A model generated the notes under the pieces. It was not told the DNA's origin. It searched no databases and saw only the letters and a program-made list of their open reading frames with translations. The position numbers and the translations under genes were made by a program. A stretch of 64,000 bases of DNA. Source: Hippasteria phrygiana. Taxonomy: Eukaryota; Echinodermata; Asteroidea; Valvatida; Goniasteridae. Shown in pieces: positions 36,858 to 49,600 of this stretch. The stretch spans positions 930,001-994,000 of the forward strand of contig JAZGUH010000360.1 of the NCBI GenBank assembly GCA_037893225.1, read 5' to 3'. Position 1 is the stretch's first letter, and every line of letters starts with the position of its first letter.

Positions 36858-39253
36858 AAAAATAAGTCATTGAGTAAATTAAAACAAGAAGCCACATGTT
36901 GTTACGCACAAATATATCCTAGCGTGGCCAAGACCAGAGACGAGTTTTTGAAACTCCCGCTCTCTGGGAAAGACATAAATAATTGGCCCCCGGACGTTTG
37001 GTGTATTGACAGTGCCACAAAACTAACCCGCTGACTGACACTCTGCAGAAACAGTGGCCATAAACCGACTCCCAAGAAGCGTGCTCCACAGATAAGAAAT
37101 GATTAATAGCCACGCTCTGGGTGAGTCGATTGTACAGCCACACGGCTGGCATACCAACCAGCGGAATTACATAGATACACAAAAACAGTTTCTGCAGACC
37201 AGTCACCAATATAGAATTATTAAATAGGAGAGCACCACCAACAGAGTCGTTCATCCTCCAACTCCACCAATGTTTTATGGTGGTTGTTTTAGAAAAAACA
37301 AGGAAGAATGAGGATCGGCTTTGTTGATGATGACTTTACAAACCTTACCCCCCCCCCCCCCCCCCCCTCCCCCAGATAAGCTCGGACTCGCTGCAGCTAC
37401 TTCTTAGAATGATCCATCAAAGAATCCACTTATTGTTCTTCTAACGTAGCCAGCACATACCGGGACTGTCATCTTGCAGAAATAGTGGCTAAAACTGACT
37501 CCCTCGAAGCGTATTCCATTTTAAAAAAAAAGAAAGAAAGAAATTACGCTTTGGGTGGGTCAGTCACACATCCACACGGCTGGCATACCCACCAACCTAT
37601 TCGTAAATATACAAAAACAATTTCTGCAAGACCAGTCACTTACGTAAAAACCGATAATGAGACCTTGCTCAACAGAATCTTTCTTCATCCAACCTTTCCC
37701 ACAAATAAAAAAAGAATGGAAAGAGAGATTTTGTTGATGCCTTTACAAATCCTCCCCCCCCCCCTCCCCCAGATAAGTTCGGACTCGCTGCGGCTACTTC
37801 TTGGAATGATCCATCAAAGAATCCACTGATTATTCTTCTAACGTAGCCAGCACATACCGGGACTGTCATCTTGCAGAAATAGTGGCTAAAACTGACTCCC
37901 TCGAAGCGTATTCCATTTTTTAAAAAAAGAAAGAAAGAAATTACGCTTTGGGTGGGTCAGTCACACATCCACACGGCTGGCATACCCACCAACCTATTCG
38001 TAAATATACAGAAACAATTTCTGCAAGACCAGTCACTTACGTAAAAACCGATAATGAGACCTTGCTCAACAGAATCTTTCTTCATCCAACCTTTCCCACA
38101 AATAGAAAAAGAATGGAAAGAGAGATTTTGTTGATGCCCTTACAAATCCTCCCCCCCCCCCCCCTCCCCCAGATAAGTTCGGACTCGCTGCGGCTACTTC
38201 TTGGAATGATCCATCAAAGAATCCACTGATTATTCTTCTAACGTAGCCAGCACATACCGGGACTGTCATCTTGCAGAAATAGTGGCTAAAACTGACTCCC
38301 TCGAAGCGTACTCCATTCTTAAAAAAAGAAAGAAAGAAATTACGCTTTGGGTGGGTCAGTCACACATCCACACGGCTGGCATACCCACCAACCTATTCGT
38401 AAATATACAAAAACAATTTCTGCAAGACCAGTCACTTACGTAAAAACCGATAATGAGACCTTGCTCAACAGAATCTTTCTTCATCCAACCTTTCCCACAA
38501 ATAAAAAAAGAATGGAAAGAGAGATTTTGCTGATGCCTTTACAAATCTTTCCCCCCCCCCCCCCTCCCCCAGATAAGTTCGGACTCGCTGCGGCTACTTC
38601 TTGGAATGATCCATCAAAGAATCCACTGATTATTCTTCTAACGTAGCCAGCACATACCGGGACTGTCATCTTGCAGAAATAGTGGCTAAAACTGACTCCC
38701 TCGAAGCGTATTCCATTTTTTTAAAAATGAAAGAAAGAAATTACGCTTTGGGTGGGTCAGTCACACATCCACACGGCTGGCATACCCACCAACCTATTCG
38801 TAAATATACAAAAACAATTTCTGCAAGACCAGTCACTTACGTAGAAACCGATAATGAGACCTTGCTCAACAGAATCTTTCTTCATCCAACCTTTCCCACA
38901 AATAAAAAAAGAATGGAAAGAGAGATTTTGTTGATGCCTTACCTCCATGCTTTAACAACCCCCACCCTCCCACCCCCTAAACGAACTTTGACTCACTGCG
39001 GCTATTTCCTGAGATGATCAAAAAAATATGATAAACTGATCACTCTTTGAATTTTGCCTGCACACACCGGTTCTTTCTTTCTTTCTTGCTATTCTCAAAA
39101 TTTAAAAAGCACTTCATCTTGTAAAGAGCAAAAAGTTCAACCAAAATGAACAATCGGTTAACCAAGGCCCTGAAACAAAAGTTCCATCACATTGACTCAA
39201 AATCGTAACACATAGTCTGCATGTATGATTACGCCCCCTCCCAATAAACACAA
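36858..39253 (+). mobile_element. Block S2: 2.4-kb element body, second copy
   Basis: Direct copy of S1 with the same order: head module 36860-37374, units starting at 37375, 37772, 38172 and 38572, terminal segment 38939-39253. Differences from S1 include ctgcagctacttcttagaat near 37390 versus ctgcggctacttcttggaat, and C-run lengths 20 (37348-37367), 11 (37754-37764), 14 (38151-38164) and 14 (38551-38564). It begins right after the ribozyme. Confidence 0.8.
37375..38938 (+). repeat. Tandem ~398-bp units in S2 (four copies)
   Basis: Same unit as at 32491-34054, spacing 397-400 bp. Keeping four units in both blocks shows that S1 and S2 were duplicated as whole blocks. Reading frames through these units on either strand (MGGSVTHPHG-type, starting at TTG; glycine-run frames on the minus strand through the C tract) change length with the C run and are not credible genes. 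Confidence 0.85.
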
Positions 39254-39986
39254 GAGAGATTTTGTTGATGCCTTTACAAATCTTTCCCCCCCCCCCTCCC
39301 CCAGATAAGTTCGGACTCGCTGCGGCTACTTCTTGGAATGATCCATCAAAGAATCCACTGATTATTCTTCTAACGTAGCCAGCACATACCGGGACTGTCA
39401 TCTTGCAGAAATAGTGGCTAAAACTGACTCCCTCGAAGCGTATTCCATTTTTTTAAAAATGAAAGAAAGAAATTACGCTTTGGGTGGGTCAGTCACACAT
39501 CCACACGGCTGGCATACCCACCAACCTATTCGTAAATATACAAAAACAATTTCTGCAAGACCAGTCACTTACGTAGAAACCGATAATGAGACCTTGCTCA
39601 ACAGAATCTTTCTTCATCCAACCTTTCCCACAAATAAAAAAAGAATGGAAAGAGAGATTTTGTTGATGCCTTACCTCCATGCTTTAACAACCCCCACCCT
39701 CCCTACCCCCTAAACGAACTTTGACTCACTGCGGCTATTTCCTGAGATGATCAAAAAAATATGATAAACTGATCACTCTTTGAATTTTGCCTGCACACAC
39801 CGGTTCTTTCTTTCTTTCTTGCTATTCTCAAAATTTAAAAAGCACTTCATCTTGTAAAGAGCAAAAAGTTCAACCAAAATGAACAATCGGTTAACCAAGG
39901 CCCTGAAACAAAAGTTCCATCACATTGACTCTAAATCGTAACACATAGTCTGCATGTATGATTACGCCCCCTCCCAATAAACACAA
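39254..39986 (+). mobile_element. Block E2: 5'-truncated element copy at the right edge
   Basis: Starts inside a unit at gagagatttt directly after the S2 terminus, has an 11-base C run (39286-39296), one unit (39304 onward) and the terminal segment (39671-39986). Its last aa doubles as the first aa of the resuming satellite (aatatgc). Confidence 0.75.
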
Positions 39987-40744
39987 TATGCACACAGATG
40001 TTGGCCGGAAAGAAAATAAACATTGCGAGGTTTGAATTTTCTCCACAAGTGTTAACTCTAAGAAGCCGCCGATAATTGCAACATGTAGCGCCAGATCTAA
40101 GCTATCCATACATGTCAAAATTACTGAATTTGGTTGATATTTCATGCAATTATGAATGAGTAAAGCAAGTCCATACCCCAGGGAATTTGACATGCATGGA
40201 GCAATAAATAGACGGTAACATGTACACAGATGTTGGCCGGAAAGAAAATAAACATTGCGAGGTTTGAATTTTCTCCACAAGTTTTAACTCTAGGAAGCCG
40301 CCGATGATTGCAACATGTAGCGCCAGATCTAAGCTATCCATACATGTCAAAATTACTGTATTTGGTTGATATTTAATGCAATTATGAATGAGTAGAGCAA
40401 GTCATACCCCAGGGAATTTGACAGGCATGGAGCAATAAATAGAAGGTAATATGCACACAGATGTTGGCCGGAAAGAAAATAAACATTGCGAGGTTTGAAT
40501 TTCCTCCACAAGTGTTAACTCTAAGAAGCCGCCGATAATTGCAACATGTAGCGCCAGATCTAAGCTATCCATACATGTCAAAATTACTGAATTTGGTTGA
40601 TATTTCATGCAATTATGAATGAGTAAAGCAAGTCCATACCCTAGGGAATTTGACATGCATGGAGCAATAAATAGACGGTAACATGTACACAGATGTTGGC
40701 CGGAAAGAAAATAAACATTGCGAGGTTTGAATTTTCTCCACAAG
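39985..40744. repeat. Continuation of the five-monomer HOR after the island
   Basis: Matches 30044-30803 at offset 9941 = 1157 + 8784, the value expected if 8787 bp replaced 3 bp in the fourth HOR copy. The match ends at 40745, where t replaces g in caagtgttaac. Confidence 0.85.
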
Positions 40745-43700
40745 TTTTAACTCTAAGAAGCCGCCGGTGATTGCAACATGTAGCGCCAGATCTAAGCTAT
40801 CCATACATGTCAAAATTACTGTATTTGGTTTATATTTCATGCAATTATGAATGAGTAAAGCAAGTCATACCCTAGGGAATTTGACAGACATGGAGCAATA
40901 AATAGAAGGTAATATGCACACACATGTTGGCCGGAAAGAAAATAAACATTGCGAGGTTTGAATTTTCTCCACAAGTTTTAACTCTAGGAAGCCGCCGATG
41001 ATTGCAACATGTAGCGCCAGATCTAAGCTATCCATACATGTCAAAATTACTGTATTTGGTTGATATTTAATGCAATTATGAATGAGTAGAGCAAGTCATA
41101 CCCCAGGGAATTTGACATGCATGGAGCAATAAATAGACGGTAACATGTACACAGATGTTGGCCGGAAAGAAAATAAACATTGCGAGGTTTGAATTTTCTC
41201 CACAAGTTTTAACTCTAGGAAGCCGCCGATAATTGCAACATGTAGCGCCAGATCTAAGCTATCCATACATGTCAAAATTACTGAATTTGGTTGATATTTC
41301 ATGCAATTATGAATGAGTAAAGCAAGTCCATACCCCAGGGAATTTGACATGCATGGAGCAATAAATAGACGGTAACATGTACACAGATGTTGGCCGGAAA
41401 GAAAATAAACATTGCGAGGTTTGAATTTTCTCCACAAGTTTTAACTCTAGGAAGCCGCCGATGATTGCAACATGTAGCGCCAGATCTAAGCTATCCATAC
41501 ATGTCAAAATTACTGTATTTGGTTGATATTTAATGCAATTATGAATGAGTAGAGCAAGTCCATACCCCAGGGAATTTGACAGGCATGGAGCAATAAATAG
41601 ACGGTAACATGCACACAGATGTTGGCCGGAAAGAAAATAAACATTGCGAGGTTTGAATTTTCTCCACAAGTTTTAACTCTAAGAAGCCGCCGATAATTGC
41701 AACATGTAGCGCCAGATCCAAGCTATCCATACATGTCAAAATTACTGAATTTGGTTGATATTTCATGCAATTATGAATGAGTAAAGCAAGTCATACCCTA
41801 GGGAATTTGACAGGCATGGAGCAATAAATAGAAGGTAATATGCACACAGATGTTGGCCGGAAAGAAAATAAACATTGCGAGGTTTGAATTTTCTCCACAA
41901 GTGTTAACTCTAAGAAGCCGCCGATAATTGCAACATGTAGCGCCAGATCTAAGCTATCCATACATGTCAAAATTACTGAATTTGGTTGATATTTCATGCA
42001 ATTATGAATGAGTAAAGCAAGTCCATACCCCAGGGAATTTGACATGCATGGAGCAATAAATAGACGGTAACATGTACACAGATGTTGGCCGGAAAGAAAA
42101 TAAACATTGCGAGGTTTGAATTTTCTCCACAAGTTTTAACTCTAGGAAGCCGCCGATAATTGCAACATGTAGCGCCAGATCTAAGCTATCCATACATGTC
42201 AAAATTACTGAATTTGGTTTATATTTCATGCAATTATGAATGAGTAAAGCAAGTCCATACCCCAGGGAATTTGACATGCATGGAGCAATAAATAGACGGT
42301 AACATGTACACAGATGTTGGCCGGAAAGAAAATAAACATTGCGAGGTTTGAATTTTCTCCACAAGTTTTAACTCTAGGAAGCCGCCGATGATTGCAACAT
42401 GTAGCGCCAGATCTAAGCTATCCATACATGTCAAAATTACTGTATTTGGTTGATATTTAATGCAATTATGAATGAGTAGAGCAAGTCCATACCCCAGGGA
42501 ATTTGACATGCATGGAGCAATAAATAGACGGTAACATGTACACAGATGTTGGCCGGAAAGAAAATAAACATTGCGAGGTTTGAATTTTCTCCACAAGTTT
42601 TAACTCTAGGAAGCCGCCGATAATTGCAACATGTAGCGCCAGATCTAAGCTATCCATACATGTCAAAATTACTGAATTTGGTTTATATTTCATGCAATTA
42701 TGAATGAGTAAAGCAAGTCCATACCCCAGGGAATTTGACATGCATGGAGCAATAAATAGACGGTAACATGTACACAGATGTTGGCCGGAAAGAAAATAAA
42801 CATTGCGAGGTTTGAATTTTCTCCACAAGTTTTAACTCTAGGAAGCCGCCGATGATTGCAACATGTAGCGCCAGATCTAAGCTATCCATACATGTCAAAA
42901 TTACTGTATTTGGTTGATATTTAATGCAATTATGAATGAGTAGAGCAAGTCCATACCCCAGGGAATTTGACATGCATGGAGCAATAAATAGACGGTAACA
43001 TGTACACAGATGTTGGCCGGAAAGAAAATAAACATTGCGAGGTTTGAATTTTCTCCACAAGTTTTAACTCTAGGAAGCCGCCGATGATTGCAACATGTAG
43101 CGCCAGATCTAAGCTATCCATACATGTCAAAATTACTGTATTTGGTTGATATTTAATGCAATTATGAATGAGTAAAGCAAGTCATACCCTAGGGAATTTG
43201 ACAGACATGGAACAATAAATAGAAGGTAATATGCACACACATGTTGGCCGGAAAGAAAATAAACATTGCGAGGTTTGAATTTTCTCCACAAGTTTTAACT
43301 CTAGGAAGCCGCCGATGATTGCAACATGTAGCGCCAGATCTAAGCTATCCATACATGTCAAAATTACTGTATTTGGTTGATATTTAATGCAATTATGAAT
43401 GAGTAGAGCAAGTCATACCCCAGGGAATTTGACAGGCATGGAGCAATAAATAGAAGGTAATATGCACACAGATGTTGGCCGGAAAGAAAATAAACATTGC
43501 GAGGTTTGAATTTTCTCCACAAGTTTTAACTCTAGGAAGCCGCCGATGATTGCAACATGTAGCGCCAGATCTAAGCTATCCATACATGTCAAAATTACTG
43601 TATTTGGTTGATATTTAATGCAATTATGAATGAGTAGAGCAAGTCATACCCCAGGGAATTTGACAGGCATGGAGCAATAAATAGAAGGTAATATGCACAC

Positions 43701-46642
43701 AGATGTTGGCCGGAAAGAAAATAAACATTGCGAGGTTTGAATTTCCTCCACAAGTGTTAACTCTAAGAAGCCGCCGATAATTGCAACATGTAGCGCCAGA
43801 TCTAAGCTATCCATACATGTCAAAATTACTGAATTTGGTTGATATTTCATGCAATTATGAATGAGTAAAGCAAGTCCATACCCTAGGGAATTTGACATGC
43901 ATGGAGCAATAAATAGACGGTAACATGTACACAGATGTTGGCCGGAAAGAAAATAAACATTGCGAGGTTTGAATTTTCTCCACAAGTTTTAACTCTAAGA
44001 AGCCGCCGGTGATTGCAACATGTAGCGCCAGATCTAAGCTATCCATACATGTCAAAATTACTGTATTTGGTTTATATTTCATGCAATTATGAATGAGTAA
44101 AGCAAGTCATACCCTAGGGAATTTGACAGACATGGAGCAATAAATAGAAGGTAATATGCACACACATGTTGGCCGGAAAGAAAATAAACATTGCGAGGTT
44201 TGAATTTTCTCCACAAGTTTTAACTCTAGGAAGCCGCCGATGATTGCAACATGTAGCGCCAGATCTAAGCTATCCATACATGTCAAAATTACTGTATTTG
44301 GTTGATATTTAATGCAATTATGAATCAGTAGAGCAAGTCATACCCCAGGGAATTTGACATGCATGGAGCAATAAATAGACGGTAACATGTACACAGATGT
44401 TGGCCGGAAAGAAAATAAACATTGCGAGGTTTGAATTTTCTCCACAAGTTTTAACTCTAGGAAGCCGCCGATAATTGCAACATGTAGCGCCAGATCTAAG
44501 CTATCCATACATGTCAAAATTACTGAATTTGGTTGATATTTCATGCAATTATGAATGAGTAAAGCAAGTCCATACCCCAGGGAATTTGACATGCATGGAG
44601 CAATAAATAGACGGTAACATGTACACAGATGTTGGCCGGAAAGAAAATAAACATTGCGAGGTTTGAATTTTCTCCACAAGTTTTAACTCTAGGAAGCCGC
44701 CGATGATTGCAACATGTAGCGCCAGATCTAAGCTATCCATACATGTCAAAATTACTGTATTTGGTTGATATTTAATGCAATTATGAATGAGTAGAGCAAG
44801 TCCATACCCCAGGGAATTTGACAGGCATGGAGCAATAAATAGACGGTAACATGCACACAGATGTTGGCCGGAAAGAAAATAAACATTGCGAGGTTTGAAT
44901 TTTCTCCACAAGTTTTAACTCTAAGAAGCCGCCGATAATTGCAACATGTAGCGCCAGATCCAAGCTATCCATACATGTCAAAATTACTGAATTTGGTTGA
45001 TATTTCATGCAATTATGAATGAGTAAAGCAAGTCATACCCTAGGGAATTTGACAGGCATGGAGCAATAAATAGAAGGTAATATGCACACAGATGTTGGCC
45101 GGAAAGAAAATAAACATTGCGAGGTTTGAATTTTCTCCACAAGTGTTAACTCTAAGAAGCCGCCGATAATTGCAACATGTAGCGCCAGATCTAAGCTATC
45201 CATACATGTCAAAATTACTGAATTTGGTTGATATTTCATGCAATTATGAATGAGTAAAGCAAGTCCATACCCTAGGGAATTTGACATGCATGGAGCAATA
45301 AATAGACGGTAACATGTACACAGATGTTGGCCGGAAAGAAAATAAACATTGCGAGGTTTGAATTTTCTCCACAAGTTTTAACTCTAGGAAGCCGCCGATA
45401 ATTGCAACATGTAGCGCCAGATCTAAGCTATCCATACATGTCAAAATTACTGAATTTGGTTTATATTTCATGCAATTATGAATGAGTAAAGCAAGTCCAT
45501 ACCCCAGGGAATTTGACATGCATGGAGCAATAAATAGACGGTAACATGTACACAGATGTTGGCCGGAAAGAAAATAAACATTGCGAGGTTTGAATTTTCT
45601 CCACAAGTTTTAACTCTAGGAAGCCGCCGATGATTGCAACATGTAGCGCCAGATCTAAGCTATCCATACATGTCAAAATTACTGTATTTGGTTGATATTT
45701 AATGCAATTATGAATGAGTAGAGCAAGTCCATACCCCAGGGAATTTGACATGCATGGAGCAATAAATAGACGGTAACATGTACACAGATGTTGGCCGGAA
45801 AGAAAATAAACATTGCGAGGTTTGAATTTTCTCCACAAGTTTTAACTCTAGGAAGCCGCCGATAATTGCAACATGTAGCGCCAGATCTAAGCTATCCATA
45901 CATGTCAAAATTACTGAATTTGGTTTATATTTCATGCAATTATGAATGAGTAAAGCAAGTCCATACCCCAGGGAATTTGACATGCATGGAGCAATAAATA
46001 GACGGTAACATGTACACAGATGTTGGCCGGAAAGAAAATAAACATTGCGAGGTTTGAATTTTCTCCACAAGTTTTAACTCTAGGAAGCCGCCGATGATTG
46101 CAACATGTAGCGCCAGATCTAAGCTATCCATACATGTCAAAATTACTGTATTTGGTTGATATTTAATGCAATTATGAATGAGTAGAGCAAGTCCATACCC
46201 CAGGGAATTTGACATGCATGGAGCAATAAATAGACGGTAACATGTACACAGATGTTGGCCGGAAAGAAAATAAACATTGCGAGGTTTGAATTTTCTCCAC
46301 AAGTTTTAACTCTAGGAAGCCGCCGATGATTGCAACATGTAGCGCCAGATCTAAGCTATCCATACATGTCAAAATTACTGTATTTGGTTGATATTTAATG
46401 CAATTATGAATGAGTAAAGCAAGTCATACCCTAGGGAATTTGACAGACATGGAGCAATAAATAGAAGGTAATATGCACACACATGTTGGCCGGAAAGAAA
46501 ATAAACATTGCGAGGTTTGAATTTTCTCCACAAGTTTTAACTCTAGGAAGCCGCCGATGATTGCAACATGTAGCGCCAGATCTAAGCTATCCATACATGT
46601 CAAAATTACTGTATTTGGTTGATATTTAATGCAATTATGAAT
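40402..46642. repeat. Fourteen-monomer HOR (3242 bp), tandem pair
   Basis: About 40402-43400 matches 43644-46642 at offset 3242. Both copies carry the rare agatcc (41709 and 44960 area) and gacggtaacatgcacac. One difference is ccccaggg (42027 area) versus ccctaggg (45270 area). Copy 1 has one extra duplicated monomer near 43400-43640. Confidence 0.85.
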
Positions 46643-46654
46643 GAGTAGAGCAAG

Positions 46655-49600
46655 TCATACCCCAGGGAATTTGACAGGCATGGAGCAATAAATAGAAGGT
46701 AATATGCACACAGATGTTGGCCGGAAAGAAAATAAACATTGCGAGGTTTGAATTTCCTCCACAAGTGTTAACTCTAAGAAGCCGCCGATAATTGCAACAT
46801 GTAGCGCCAGATCTAAGCTATCCATACATGTCAAAATTACTGAATTTGGTTGATATTTCATGCAATTATGAATGAGTAAAGCAAGTCCATACCCGAGGGA
46901 ATTTGACAGGCATGGAGCAATAAATAGACGGTAACATGTACACAGATGTTGGCCGGAAAGAAAATAAACATTGCGAGGTTTGAATTTTCTCCACAAGTTT
47001 TAACTCTAAGAAGCCGCCGGTGATTGCAACATGTAGCGCCAGATCTAAGCTATCCATACATGTCAAAATTACTGTATTTGGTTTATATTTCATGCAATTA
47101 TGAATGAGTAAAGCAAGTCATACCCTAGGGAATTTGACAGGCATGGAGCAATAAATAGAAGGTAATATGCACTCACATGTTGGCCGGAAAGAAAATAAAC
47201 ATTGCGAGGTTTGAATTTTCTCCACAAGTTTTAACTCTAGGAAGCCGCCGATGATTGCAACATGTAGCGCCAGATCTAAGCTATCCATACATGTCAAAAT
47301 TACTGTATTTGGTTGATATTTAATGCAATTATGAATGAGTAGAGCAAGTCATACCCCAGGGAATTTGACAGGCATGGAGCAATAAATAGAAGGTAATATG
47401 CACACAGATGTTGGCCGGAAAGAAAATAAACATTGCGAGGTTTGAATTTCCTCCACAAGTGTTAACTCTAAGAAGCCGCCGATAATTGCAACATGTAGCG
47501 CCAGATCTAAGCTATCCATACATGTCAAAATTACTGAATTTGGTTGATATTTCATGCAATTATGAATGAGTAAAGCAAGTCCATACCCTAGGGAATTTGA
47601 CATGCATGGAGCAATAAATAGACGGTAACATGTACACAGATGTTGGCCGGAAAGAAAATAAACATTGCGAGGTTTGAATTTTCTCCACAAGTTTTAACTC
47701 TAAGAAGCCGCCGGTGATTGCAACATGTAGCGCCAGATCTAAGCTATCCATACATGTCAAAATTACTGTATTTGGTTTATATTTCATGCAATTATGAATG
47801 AGTAAAGCAAGTCATACCCTAGGGAATTTGACAGACATGGAGCAATAAATAGAAGGTAATATGCACACACATGTTGGCCGGAAAGAAAATAAACATTGCG
47901 AGGTTTGAATTTTCTCCACAAGTTTTAACTCTAGGAAGCCGCCGATGATTGCAACATGTAGCGCCAGATCTAAGCTATCCATACATGTCAAAATTACTGT
48001 ATTTGGTTGATATTTAATGCAATTATGAATGAGTAGAGCAAGTCATACCCCAGGGAATTTGACATGCATGGAGCAATAAATAGACGGTAACATGTACACA
48101 GATGTTGGCCGGAAAGAAAATAAACATTGCGAGGTTTGAATTTTCTCCACAAGTTTTAACTCTAGGAAGCCGCCGATAATTGCAACATGTAGCGCCAGAT
48201 CTAAGCTATCCATACATGTCAAAATTACTGAATTTGGTTGATATTTCATGCAATTATGAATGAGTAAAGCAAGTCCATACCCCAGGGAATTTGACATGCA
48301 TGGAGCAATAAATAGACGGTAACATGTACACAGATGTTGGCCGGAAAGAAAATAAACATTGCGAGGTTTGAATTTTCTCCACAAGTTTTAACTCTAGGAA
48401 GCCGCCGATGATTGCAACATGTAGCGCCAGATCTAAGCTATCCATACATGTCAAAATTACTGTATTTGGTTGATATTTAATGCAATTATGAATGAGTAGA
48501 GCAAGTCCATACCCCAGGGAATTTGACATGCATGGAGCAATAAATAGACGGTAACATGTACACAGATGTTGGCCGGAAAGAAAATAAACATTGCGAGGTT
48601 TGAATTTTCTCCACAAGTTTTAACTCTAGGAAGCCGCCGATGATTGCAACATGTAGCGCCAGATCTAAGCTATCCATACATGTCAAAATTACTGTATTTG
48701 GTTGATATTTAATGCAATTATGAATGAGTAGAGCAAGTCCATACCCCAGGGAATTTGACATGCATGGAGCAATAAATAGACGGTAACATGTACACAGATG
48801 TTGGCCGGAAAGAAAATAAACATTGCGAGGTTTGAATTTTCTCCACAAGTTTTAACTCTAGGAAGCCGCCGATAATTGCAACATGTAGCGCCAGATCTAA
48901 GCTATCCATACATGTCAAAATTACTGAATTTGGTTTATATTTCATGCAATTATGAATGAGTAAAGCAAGTCCATACCCCAGGGAATTTGACATGCATGGA
49001 GCAATAAATAGACGGTAACATGTACACAGATGTTGGCCGGAAAGAAAATAAACATTGCGAGGTTTGAATTTTCTCCACAAGTTTTAACTCTAGGAAGCCG
49101 CCGATGATTGCAACATGTAGCGCCAGATCTAAGCTATCCATACATGTCAAAATTACTGTATTTGGTTGATATTTAATGCAATTATGAATGAGTAGAGCAA
49201 GTCCATACCCCAGGGAATTTGACATGCATGGAGCAATAAATAGACGGTAACATGTACACAGATGTTGGCCGGAAAGAAAATAAACATTGCGAGGTTTGAA
49301 TTTTCTCCACAAGTTTTAACTCTAGGAAGCCGCCGATGATTGCAACATGTAGCGCCAGATCTAAGCTATCCATACATGTCAAAATTACTGTATTTGGTTG
49401 ATATTTAATGCAATTATGAATGAGTAAAGCAAGTCATACCCTAGGGAATTTGACAGACATGGAGCAATAAATAGAAGGTAATATGCACACACATGTTGGC
49501 CGGAAAGAAAATAAACATTGCGAGGTTTGAATTTTCTCCACAAGTTTTAACTCTAGGAAGCCGCCGATGATTGCAACATGTAGCGCCAGATCTAAGCTAT

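Larger units (their letters stand above)
31198..39984 (+). mobile_element. Non-satellite island: tandem copies of a 3'-anchored repeat element
   Basis: 8787 bp of unrelated sequence inside one satellite monomer. The monomer stops at aatagaa (31191-31197) and resumes at aatatgc (39985), so only ggt is lost. Four head-to-tail blocks (31198-31974, 31973-34370, 34371-39253, 39254-39986) all end in CCAATAAACACAA but start at different positions. The fixed 3' end holding AATAAA, the variable 5' ends, the 4-bp AGAA microhomology at the left junction and the lack of target-site duplication fit target-primed reverse transcription with 5' truncation. Together with the Penelope-like fragment and hammerhead ribozyme inside, a Penelope-like or derived non-autonomous element is the best guess (inference). 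Confidence 0.65.

Noticed and set aside
32034..37254. 111-codon minus-strand frame present identically in both head modules (32034-32369 and 36919-37254)
   Set aside because: Identity comes from the S1/S2 duplication, the reverse strand carries an equally open 67-87-codon frame, and no family is recognisable.
31973..39253. S1/S2 as LTRs of a classical LTR retrotransposon flanking U
   Set aside because: No TG...CA ends, primer-binding site, polypurine tract or gag-pol, and no target duplication; the 3'-anchored tandem arrangement fits better.
31473..39713. Plus-strand frames beginning GGSVTHPHGWHTHQP and minus-strand frames with glycine runs in the ~398-bp units
   Set aside because: Plus frames start at TTG, and minus frames read through the variable G run so their frame changes with run length. 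Recurrence only reflects the tandem DNA repeat.
31198..39984. DNA transposon or Helitron identity for the island
   Set aside because: No terminal inverted repeats, transposase or Rep/helicase frame was seen, and the 3' end is not CTRR with a hairpin.
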